Of a stretch of 64,000 nucleotides of DNA, positions 21,746 through 32,090 are shown piece by piece. A model generated the notes under the pieces. It made no database searches. It had not been told where the DNA came from and worked only from the letters and a program-made list of their open reading frames with translations. Numbering within the stretch: position 1 is the first letter of the stretch; each line of letters opens with the position of its first letter. The translations under genes were made by a program, and so were the position numbers. This DNA is from Tolypeutes matacus (Eukaryota; Chordata; Mammalia; Cingulata; Chlamyphoridae): positions 30,560,341 to 30,624,340 of the forward strand of contig JAKSZT010054304.1 of the NCBI GenBank assembly GCA_026826555.1. Reading direction: 5' to 3'.

Positions 21746-23699
21746 TGTCTGTGGTTTCTCATTGATCATAGAAAAGAACACTTGCTTTATCAATAAAACC
21801 CCTTGAATCTCACTAAAGGTTTGAATTAGTTATGTCTTGTTCAGGGCTTGATAAGGTATCTGCCCTTCCTGCATAAATTCTTCTTTTACTAAGGGCTCTT
21901 TAATGTGATTGAGTTTTTTTACTCCCCAAATTGAAGTTATTTTTTCCTTATATAACTCATTTTTCACTGCTTCTCATATTTATAATTGAAGTTCTTCATC
22001 AATATTATTAACTAGCTTAAGTCCAAATGACAAAGTATTAAAGGTTGTCTGGCCCCATAAATTTAAAACTTTTTTGAAATCTGTTTATTAAGAGCATTAT
22101 TTAGTCTTATCTGAATTAGATTTATTCAGAGGAAGATTTTTTTTTCTCTTTGATGCTTCTTCTAGGGACCTTAAATATCATGTAATTTCTACAACCAAAT
22201 AAATAGCTTTTTAAAGGTCTTAGAAACTTTGATATGTATTTTGTATGTAATATGGGAGAATTTGTTTGAAAGCAATCAAAAATGCTAATTTAACCTCAAA
22301 ATTTAAATTAATCTTGTTTCACTTATAGTATAAGTGCTGAGTAGAGTAAGCCATCAATATCATTTATGAAATAATGCTGTGTAATTGTAAAACAGGAAAA
22401 AAAAGTAATCAATTTTACTCAGATCTGAAGTCAGGAGATAATTTAAGGCCAAATACATGAATTTACAATCTTTTTTTTTTTTTGCAATCAAATAAAGAAT
22501 CCTCAGCAAAACATAATTACAATTTATGGCTCAACAAGTATTCTAACCTAATTATATTTAGAAATCTAGGCTGCATCACCTTTCTATGTAATATTTTATT
22601 TGTTACTATAAGTTTTGATAATTTTAATTAATATGAGAGGAGAGTAGATACTTGCTATTCCTTATGGAGCTAGAAGGAGATGCATTAAAGTAATGTCACA
22701 GAATATTTGGTAGGATAAGCCTGGAGGGCTTACTCATATTTTTCATGTAATATGTCATCTAAAATTTCAAAATAAGCCCAGAATTACAATGGGTCTTCAG
22801 ACAGTAACAGCCAGTATAAAGAGATCAAACAGTGGAGGAAACTGATAAAAAGATGCATGATAATTGTACTCAACATAGTTCATTACACAGGTTTAAATTC
22901 TTGTTTAAAATAATAGATTATCTGTACTTCACCGATCTTGACGTGTTGCAAAGAAACTGAACACAAAGTAGAATAAATTTAGAATGTTAAAGATTTGATT
23001 TTTAGGAATCAAAAACATAGACCCATCAGGAAGTTTCACACAAGGCTTAAAACCTTAGGGAAAGAATTGTTATGTTTTATTCATCTAGAGGATGGAAAGT
23101 AATTGCACAGAAATGCAAAGATCATTTGCATTTGCATGAATGATCACTTTGCTCAAATTCTGGAAAAGCTTAAAAATTTCACTGGTGCCCATGGCAATCT
23201 ATCTCCAGCTTTGAGGATAATTTGGTTTAGCAAACACTCTTTACAGTATTGAGGGAATGAGTGTTCATAACCAAGTTGCTAAACATAATCCTAGGAATCA
23301 TCTAAGAGGGAAGTTAAGAAAGTGGGCTTTGTAAACAAGAGCTCTTTCACATTTCAATAAATACCAGTGTCAATACTCTTCTTAATTGTTAAAAAGTCTC
23401 TAAAACTCATAATTCATAATTTCCTTAGAGTGTGGAAGAGTCTTTTCCACAGTAAAGTTTTTTTTATTTTATCTTCCATTTTTCACAGTAAAGCTCTTAG
23501 CTATTCTGAGCTAAATATATTGTGTAAACTCATGGAGTTAATAATTAGAATATAGGTCACCAGAAAATAGGAGGGTAGAGAATGGAAAGCTGAGGGTTAA
23601 TCTGTATAATTGGTAAAAACTTCGTTTGTAAATCTTTGGAAATGAATAGAAATTATGAAAGTATATCGGTGTTTGTAACTAGCAGAGCTTTTATATAAG
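21746..23699. other. Unassigned low-repeat interval
   Basis: No repeat ends or frames above 62 codons. The part at about 22920-23260 is notable for overlapping octamer motifs within a short dyad (see findings) and could be conserved noncoding DNA. Confidence 0.4.
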
Positions 23700-24110
23700 T
23701 ATGACAGTGATTAAAAAGGAAAGTCTAAGGTCATGTATATTACTAGAAGGAAAGCTAAAAACTGTAACATGGGATTGTATAAGAAGTAAAACTTCAAGTA
23801 AAACACATATATGAGTGATATTGCATATAGAAGACTGTTTTTACAAAATATACATACAAATATACTAGAAAGAAGGAAAAAGAAGAGTGGCTCTGCAAGA
23901 CAGGGGAAGCATAGAAAGATTGAGAGGTGATGAATTTTGTTTGTTTTTTGTTTATTATTATTAATATTGGAATAATGAAAGTGTTCTAAGAATGATTGAA
24001 GTGATGAATACACAAATATGTGATTACATGGAATATCACTGATTGTACACTTTGGATGGATTTATGCTTTATTAATATGTATCAATAAATTTATTGGTTA
24101 AAAAATTAAT
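23700..24110 (+). mobile_element. 5'-truncated L1 3' end, plus strand
   Basis: The end of an L1 3'UTR: 'caggggaagcatagaaagat', 'ttggaataatgaaagtgttc', 'gtacactttggatggattta', 'tatcaataaatttattgg' and a short A-run. The same module occurs at 50663-50914 and inverted at 56986-57215. AATAAA near 24082 would be the polyadenylation signal. The left limit is approximate. Confidence 0.7.
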
Positions 24111-24649
24111 GCAACTATAATTTTTATAGGTAAAAAGTAGAAGAGAATTTGAATCATTTGTTATTTGTTTTATAACTACACAAGGGAAATGTGTAAAGAA
24201 TATTGAAGTAGATATGTTGCTCAGCCAAATCTTGAGGCATGTAGGAATGAATGACTGAGGTCTTGTCCTGAGAATACTTATAGATTTGCACAGTTGAGGT
24301 ATCTCCATGTTAATCTAAACACTGAACTGCCTTTTGACAAATTCAGTTTTTACTTCCACAGATGTTTCTCAAATGTTCTGTGTATGTAAGACCCACCAGA
24401 CCAATTTAGACTAACTAAATATCAAATGATGATGTTATCTCATAATCCTTTTTATTCATTTCACAAATTGCCTGAACTCATACAGAAATGAAAAATTAAA
24501 ATATTAATAAATGAGAAATGAAAATCAGGCAAGAATAAACAATGGAGAAAATACTCAGAATTTAGGCAAAAGATGATTGAGAATTTTTGACTCCTTAGGG
24601 TGACTGCTAAATTTTAAGAAATTGATAAGGATATATGAACTTAAGAAAG
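24111..24649. other. Unassigned interval
   Basis: AT-rich flank of the large L1. Nothing recognised. Confidence 0.45.
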
Positions 24650-26621
24650 GTCAAAGTGGGAGAAGCAGCAAGATGGTGTCAGTTTAACTGATCACTCACC
24701 ATCTCTCTCACAAAAAACAGCTGAGTGGGGATGAGATCTTGCCCAAGTGAACTGTTTTGGAAACCCACAGAGAGGGTGCCTTTGGAACACTGACCTGGAG
24801 GGAGCTGGATGAAGAGATAAATTGCTCAAGGTGAAACCATGAGTTTCTGGTCCCTGTGGCTAGAAACATCGGACAGCTAAGCACCACCCTCAAGGCAACA
24901 AGCTGCTCTGAGCCCCAGTTCCCGTCACTGGCCACCCAAGTAGGAGGGAGAGTTCTCTGAGAGTAGGAGGGTTCTGGCGAAGGGTGGAGAGAGGTTTCCT
25001 TTCTGTGGGTTTGGTTGCATGGAAACCCTTTCAGCTTTGGCGAGCATACCAACCAGCTCAAGGTGGCACCAGGAAGAAGGGAGAGGTGAATCTGGTGAAG
25101 CAGCCTGATTTACTAGGGCAAGGGACACTTGCCCTAGGAGAAGGTGGAGTCAGGCAATTGATGAGTCCCATGCTGAAAACTATCAAAATTTCAACTCCCC
25201 TAAGGGAGGTAGGGAGTAGGAAGCATTTAATAAGATTCCAAGAGCCTATTTAGGGTCCCTTGGGAGGAGGGGGTGGTCTTAAAGAGGGTTGAGAGTCATT
25301 TTTCTGTGGTAAGTTCACTCATCAGGATCCCATTTGAATTTCAAAAGGGAACTCAACTTGACCAGGAGAGGTGAGGGGGGGATTCCACTAACACAGGCTA
25401 TTGTGTCCTGCTGTCCTGGGAGAGAAAGCAATAAGAATAGAAATGGGGTAAGGACAAACTCCTAAGCAGCAAGAATCAAAGCAACTGCAAAGGGTCAAAC
25501 CTGCCAGAGGGAAAGTGACTGGATAGTTGTCTGAAGAGCTAACTGACCCAACAAGAAAGTTTAGCTCAGTGGAGGAGTTTCTGCCTTGAATACACAAGGT
25601 CCCTATTTCGATTCCTGGTTCCTCTTGGAGTAGTGATCCACCGGGATATCAAACAACCAGTTTATACTTTAGGACAGGGAAAACATAGACCTTAATTTTG
25701 TATTAGCTTCTCTTGGGTCTTTATTCTTCCTGAAAAAAAGGTTACATCGTTTTTAAATTTTAACTTAGTTTACTTGCTAAAACCCACTTCAAAACCTGCA
25801 GAAGTCAGGCTGTAGGGTATTTGATTGATGAACACTGGCAGCCTGAGAAGCCCCTCAAGTGCCTAAGAAGGAAGGCTGTTTTTCCCTTAGTTTTTGTTTG
25901 ACTGCTTGCTTGTGTGTTGGTTGCTTTTTTGTTTTCTTGATTTCCTTTCCTCTCACCCCCCGCCTCCTTTTTTTAATTAAGGGTTGCTGGCTTGTTTCTT
26001 GTTTGCTGTGTTTCCATTTACTTGATTTCCCCTTTTCTGTATATACTGATTTTGTCTACCAAATGCTATCTCTTTTGCTACCTTCATCTTTCTGTCTTCC
26101 ACTTTCTGTTGTTCTTACTTTCCACCTCTCTTTATTTAGTCCTCAGTTTTTCTGGTTTTTGTTTCTCTCTCGCCTATTCAGTTTTCTTTCTTTTATTAAC
26201 TTTTTTCTTTTTGTTTTTTCTTTTCTCCTTACCTCTCTCCTCAGCACTCTGGCCTTTTAATTCATTCTATATATTTTTCTCTATTTGGTTTCCCATTTCA
26301 TTGATGGTACTCCACTTTTTTATTCCCATTCTCTACACTGCTAACATGAGTTAAATATTCATTTTCCTAGGTCTTATATGGTTCCTTTTCCAAATTTTTC
26401 TATAATTATTACTATTATCTGTTTTCTTTTCTTACCTCTTTCACTGTCTGTGGGCCTAATCTTTTTCTTTCAAGAGGACATAAATAACAGCAAGGAAATA
26501 AAAAAAGAGAAACAAAGTCTCAAAAAGAAAATTTAACACATACCCCAAAACAGCAAATAAATAAAATTATAGAGTAGAGAGAGAAGCTAACCAACTGAAT
26601 AAACCCATCAAGATAAAAAAG
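24650..26621 (+). promoter_or_regulatory. L1 5'UTR (internal promoter region)
   Basis: About 2 kb before ORF1. The first 1 kb has moderate GC ('gaacactgacctggagggag' type text), resembling other mammalian L1 5' ends. A tRNA-like segment lies at 25560-25625. From about 25875 to 26470 the plus strand is strongly pyrimidine-rich, with short frames (120-133 codons) that translate to leucine/phenylalanine/serine strings and are not genes. L1 5'UTRs normally carry an RNA polymerase II promoter; no individual factor site is claimed here. Confidence 0.6.
25560..25625 (+). repeat. tRNA-like segment within the L1 5'UTR
   Basis: Has an A box (ttagctcagtgg at 25561-25572) and a B-box-like tttcgattcct at 25606-25616, about 44 bp apart as in tRNAs. 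Between them is a perfect 5-bp stem, CCTTG (25584-25588) and CAAGG (25595-25599), with a 6-base loop where an anticodon arm would be. There is no convincing acceptor stem, so this is not a functional tRNA gene. It could be a SINE head fixed in the L1 lineage or inserted in this copy. Confidence 0.5.
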
Positions 26622-27609
26622 ATGACTACACAGCAACGAAATATTACAAACCATGCCAAGAAACAGGAAGACATGGCCCAGTCCAATGAACAAACTAAAT
26701 GTCAGGAAGAGATGCAGAACATCGAACAACTGATCAGAGCTGTCCAAACAAATATTACATACCAACTTAATGAAGTGAAGGAAGAGATTAAGGATATTAA
26801 GAAGACACTGGTAAAACATACTGAAGAAATTGTAAACATACATAAAAAGTTAATAGATATGATGGTGATGAATGGTATAATCCAAGAAATCAAAAATACA
26901 TTGGAAGCACATAACAGCAGATTTGAACAAGCAGGGGAAAGAATTGGTGATGTAGAAGACAGTACATCTGAAATTAAAAAAGACAAAACAGATAGGTAAA
27001 AAGATAGAAAAAATCCATCAGGAACTTAGGGGTTTGAATGACAACACAAAATGCACAAACATACACATTATAGTCATCCCAGAGGGAGAAGAGAAGGGAA
27101 AGGGGACAGAAGGAGAGTTGGAAGAAATAATGGCTGAAAACTTCCCAAACCTATTGAGGGAGATGGATGTACATGTCCAGGAAGCACAGCGCACCCCAAA
27201 CAGTATAAATCCCAATGGGCCTACTCCAAGACGTATACTTCTGAAACTGTGCAATGCGCAAGATAAAAAGAAACTACTGAAGGCAGCAAAAGAAAAGAGA
27301 ACCATCACATACAAGGGAAGCTCAATAAGATTAAGTGCTGATTTCTCATCTGAAACCATGGAGGCAAGAAGACAATGGTATGACATAGTTAAGGAACTAA
27401 AAGAAAAAAACTTCCAGCGAAGAATTCTCTATTCAGCAAAGATGGCATTAAAAAGTGATGGAGAGGTCAAAATATTCACAGATAAACAGAAATTAAGAGA
27501 GTATGCCAATAAGAAACCTGCCCTTCAAGAAATACTAAAGGGAATTTGGCAGGTTGAAAGGGAAAAACAGGAGAGAGAGAGAGTTGGAAGAGAGTGTAAG
27601 AACAACTAA
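26622..27609 (+). pseudogene. L1 ORF1 (RNA-binding chaperone), one frameshift
   Basis: The N-terminal frame 26622-26999 begins MTTQQRNITNHAKKQED and gives a heptad-rich coiled coil (about residues 30-110: 'LNEVKEEIKDIKKTL', 'LEAHNSRFEQAGERIGDVED'). It ends at TAA (26997-26999). The +1 frame from about 27000 to 27609 continues with 'IEKIHQELRGLND', the RRM-like part ('NIHIIVIPEGEEK', 'ENFPNLLREMDVHVQEAQR') and the C-terminal domain ('RRILLKLCNAQDKKKLLKAAKEK', 'RRQWYDIVKELKEKNFQ'). ORF1p forms trimers that coat L1 RNA. A single indel near 26990-27000 splits it. Total length, about 325 codons, is normal for L1 ORF1. Confidence 0.85.
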
Positions 27610-27662
27610 AAAGACAGAAAGAGAAATAAAAACAAAATATGACATACATAAATCCAAAGAAA

Positions 27663-30600
27663 ATATGGCTAACATAAGTAATTCCTGGAGCGTAATAACA
27701 CTGAATGTTAATGGATTAAACTCCCCAGTCAAGAGACACAGATTGGCACAATGGATAAGGAAATATGACCTATCTATATGCTATCTACAAGAAACCAACC
27801 TTAGACTCAGGGATTCAAGAGGACTGAAAGTGAATGGCTGGAAAACAATATTACAAGCAAACAATATTACAAGCAAACAATAATGAAAAAAGGGTGGCAG
27901 TAGCTATACTAATATCAGACAAAATAGACTTTAAATGCAAAACTATTGTAAGAGACAAAGATGGACACTACATATTAGTAAAAGGGGTAATATTTCAAGA
28001 AGAAAGAACAATCATAAACATTTATGCACCTAACCAGGGTGCTTCAAAATACATGAGGCAAACACTGGAAAAACTAAATGGAGAAATAGATGCCTCTACA
28101 ATAAGAGTGGGGGATTTTAATACACCATTATCACCATTAGACAGAACATCCTGAAAGAATCAATAAAGAAACAAAGACTTTGAACAATACATTAGAGGAT
28201 CTGGACCTAATAGATAGATACAGAACACTACATAGCCAAATACGGAGGGATACATATTCTTCTCAAGCGCACACTGATCAATCTCCAATATAGACCACAT
28301 GCTAGGCCACAGAAAAATTCTCAATGAACTCAGAGAGATTGAAATTACACAAAGTAATTTCTCTGACAACAATGGAATGAAGCAGGGAATCAGTGAGGGC
28401 CAGAAAACCAGATTAGGCATAAAGATATGGAAGTTAAACAACACATACTTAGACAAACAGTGGGCCGAGGAGGAAATCTCAGAAGAAATCAGTAACGACC
28501 TTGAAACAAATGAAAAATGACAACACAACATATCAAAACCTGTGAGATATAGCAAAAGCTGTACTGAGAGGGAAATTCATAGCCATAAATGCACATATCA
28601 AAAAAGAGGAAAGAGCTAAAATTGAAGACCTAACTGCATACCTGGAGTAATTAGAAAAAGAACAACAAACTAATCCCAAGGGAAGCAGAAAGAAGGAAAT
28701 GACAAAGATTAGAGCAGATCTAAATGACATAGAAAATAAGAAAGCACTAGGAAAAATAAAAAAAAAAGAAAAACAAACAAAACCTGGTTCTTTGAGAAGA
28801 TCAATAAAATTGACAATCCTTTAGCTAGACTAACAAAGATAGAGAGAACATGCAAATACACAAAATAAGAAATAAGGAAGGGGATATCACCAATGACCCC
28901 ATCGAAATAAGGAGTATTATAAGAGGATACTTTGAAAAATTAAATGCCAACAAGAAGGATAATTTAGAGGAAATGGACAAATTCCTAGAAACACACAATC
29001 AGCCTACATTGATGAAAGAAGAAATTGATGATCTCAACAGACCAATCAAAAGTACTGAGATAGAATCAGTCATTAAAAACCCCCAACTAAGAAGAGCCCA
29101 GGACCAGTGGTCTTCACACATGAATTCTACCAAACATTCTAGAAAGAAATAACACTAATCCTGCTTAAACTCTTCCAAAACATAGAAGTAAAAAGAACAT
29201 TGCCTAACTCATTCTATGATGCCAAGATAACCCTAATATCAAAGCTGAAGATGCCACAAGAAAGGAAAATTACACACCAATCTCTCTAATGAACTAGATG
29301 CTAAAATCCTAAACAAAATACTTACTAATCATATTCAATGACACATCAAATTAATCATACACCATGACCAAATGGGTATCATCCCAGATATGCAAGGATG
29401 GTTCAGCATAAAAAAAGCAATCAATATAATTACCACATAAACAGATCAAAAGAGAAAAATCACATGTGTCTATAGACACAGAAAAGCATTTGACAAAATA
29501 CAACCCCCTTTCCTGATAAAAACACTGCAAAAGATAGAAATAGAAGGAAATGTTCTGAACATGATAAAGGGTATAGATGAAAACCCACAGCTAACATCAT
29601 AGACAATTGTGAAATCCTAAAAGTTTTCCCTCTAAGATTGGGAACAAGACAAGCATGCCCACTATCACTGCTCCTATTTAACATTGTGTTAGAAGTACTT
29701 GCTTGAGCAATGAGGCAAGAAAAAGATATAAAAGGCATCCAATTGGAAAGGAAGAAGTAAAAATTTCACTACTTGCAGATGATCTGATCCCATACATATA
29801 AAGCCCTGAGAAATCTACAACAAAGCTTCTAGAACTTATAAAGGACTTCAGTAAATTTTTCAATGTGCAAAAAATCAGTAGCATTTCTGTACACCAATAA
29901 TGAGCAAGCTGAGGAGGAAATCAAGAAAAAATACCATTTACAATAGTAACTAAAAAAATCAAATACTTAGGAATAAATTTAACTAAATATGTAAATGACT
30001 TATACACAGAAAACTATACAACACTGTTAAAGGAAATCAAAGAAGAATTAAATAAATGGAAGAATATTCCCTGATCATGGGTAGGAAGACTAAACATCAT
30101 AAAGACATCTATCCTACCCAAACTATTCTACAGATTTAATGCAATCCCAATAAAAATCAACACAGCATTTTTCACCGAATTGGAAAAACTATGAAATTTA
30201 TTTGGAAGGGCAAGATGCTCCAAATAGCCAAAGACATATTGATAAAGAAAAATGAAATCAGAGGATTCACACTACCTGATTCAAGCTACAGTTGTCAAAA
30301 CTGCATGGTATTGGCACAAAGATTGACATACCAACCGTTTGGAACTGAATTGAGAGTTCTGATATAGGTCTTCACATATACAGTCATCTGATATTCGACA
30401 AGGCCACCAAGTCCACTCAACTGGAAGAGAATGGCCTCTTCAACAAATAGTGCTTGGATAATTGGACATCCATATCCAAAAGAATGAGAGGAACACCATC
30501 TCACACCTTATACAAAAATCAACTCAAGATAGATCAAAGGTCTCAATATAAGAGCCAAGACCATAAAGACCTTGGAAGATAATGTAGGGAAGCATCTATA

Positions 30601-30715
30601 GGACCTTGTAATAGGAAATGGTTTGATGAACTTCACACCCAAAGCACGAGCAGTGAAAGAAAAAATAGATATATGGGACCTCCTCAAAATTAAAACCTTT
30701 AGCACCTAAATGGAG
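27663..30715 (+). pseudogene. L1 ORF2 (endonuclease and reverse transcriptase), multiply broken
   Basis: The endonuclease begins at MANISNSWSVITLNVNGLNSP with 'LQETNLR'. A 16-bp duplication at 27845-27876 shifts the frame. The domain continues to 'INIYAPNQGASKY' and 'VGDFNTPLSPLDR'. Later pieces carry '[22 protein letters not shown]', with a degraded 'SPGPDG' site near 29095. The polymerase motif appears as LADDLIPY (29772-29795), with a stop directly after it at 29799-29801. Near 30715 the sequence jumps from the region after 'WDLLKIK' into 3'UTR text, so about the last quarter of the protein, with the cysteine motif, is gone. Confidence 0.85.
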
Positions 30716-32090
30716 TTTGTCAAGAAAGTGAAAAGACAAGAAATAGAAAGGGAGAAGAAGGTTGTAAGCCAATGCCCATACGGGCAAAATCTATGATAAG
30801 GTGGAAATGAGTAGTTGTGCAGCGAAGGGACAAGACAGGTGTGTAGTGACACTTTTGGGTTGGGTGGTGCAAGCTTGATAAAAGGAGTAGGGTTTGGAGG
30901 ATGTGTTGGATGGTCCATGGAACTGGGGAGAGGATTGAGGGGGAGCTGGTGAATACTGATGATTGGTGGGTATATGGGTGAAACTACAATGTTGAGAAAG
31001 CTCTTTTGGCAATATGACTGGTTTAGGGTGTTGGATGGGGGACCGTTAGGGACAGGGTGCACTTGGGGCAGTCTTCTAGAGAAGGTGCGAGTGATCATTT
31101 TGTCATAGTGTGTTGTATCAGTGGGTGGAGACCAACATAATGAATGGGAAGGATGTGTACTCCCATCTTGGGGAGGCCTGAAATGTTCTCAACAGAGGAG
31201 CAGGTATCTCTTGACATCATGGTCAGTTCCTAATAGGAGAGGACAGACTAATGTGTCAAGCCCTCAGCATTGTTGCAGCAGGTGTCTTGTCTTTCAAGGA
31301 GTGAAGCCTGGCGATTGCTGAGGGACCCAAGGGGAGAGGGGAGGGAAGAATAGAGAATATGGAAGATGGGATATTTGGGGGGCAATGGAAGTGTTCTGCA
31401 TGATCTTGCAATGATGGAAGCAGTCCATGTTAAAATTCATCAAAAATATATAAAAGTGTAAGGTGTAAAATGTAAATCATAATGTAAACCATTGACAATG
31501 ATTAGTAGCTATGTTTCAATATTTGTACATCAGTTGTACAAAATGTAACATCCACATGTATAAAGGTTATTAATAAGGGAAGGGGGAAAAGGGGAAGGAT
31601 GTTGGATATATGGGAGTCCTCTATATTCTTTATGTGACTTTACTATGACCTAAAACTTCTTTGAAGACAAAATGAATAAAGGTAAAGCTCTGGGGATAAA
31701 TGGAAGAAAATGCCACTGTACATATAGGACAACAGATACTACAGTGATGAAAGGTAAAATGTCCAAAAATTTTTATTTTATTTTATTTTTTAAAAATATT
31801 TTTCATTATTTTTAATATCCCAATTTCTTTTTTTTTTACTTTATTTTAGTTTTCGTTTTTCTAAATTATTATTACTTTATTTCTTATTTTTAAATATTTC
31901 ATTATTTCATTTTCCTATTAATTGTATTTGGCGATATTCTTGGCTTCATTTCTGAAGAGGTTTTGGATCACAGGAGGGTAACGACTATGGCAGGGGAGGA
32001 TCCTTGGTGTGGGATGTCAGTGATGGGGGTACCTTAATTTTAAGATGTATCAGAGGAGTTTACTTGTTCTAAAGAAAACTAAATACATTT
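30716..32090 (+). other. L1 3'UTR, long and G-rich at its start
   Basis: Homologous in order to the 3'UTR of the L1 at 13132. It begins with a G-rich part (about 30740-31340, e.g. 'tgggttgggtggtgcaagc'), followed by an A-rich part. 'gacaaaatgaataaaggtaa' (31668) contains AATAAA. A/T simple text runs through 31770-31920. Open frames on either strand (66-130 codons) lie in this noncoding stretch and are not supported. Confidence 0.6.

Larger units (their letters stand above)
24650..32090 (+). mobile_element. Near full-length L1 (about 7.4 kb), plus strand, inactive
   Basis: The only element here with all four L1 parts in order: a 5'UTR opening with 'gggagaagcagcaagatgg', ORF1 from 26622, ORF2 from about 27663 and a long 3'UTR to about 32090. 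ORF1 has one frameshift. ORF2 has several breaks, a 16-bp duplication in the endonuclease and a C-terminal deletion. Borders are estimated, because no convincing target duplication was found. The end text ('gaggttttggatcacagg' near 31960) is taken as 3'UTR on general resemblance, so the right limit is uncertain by up to about 300 bp. Confidence 0.8.

Noticed and set aside
25859..26354. Leucine/phenylalanine-rich frames of 120-133 codons that look like membrane proteins
   Set aside because: They translate a pyrimidine-rich part of the L1 5'UTR; C/T-rich DNA always reads as L, F, S and P.
30706..31098. Proline-rich minus-strand frame of 130 codons
   Set aside because: It is antisense to the G-rich L1 3'UTR, and its proline and serine runs come from the CCC/TCC-rich complement.
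24650..32090. Target-site duplication for the large L1
   Set aside because: I compared text near 24635-24655 with text near 31840-32090 and found only short A-rich matches that would occur by chance.
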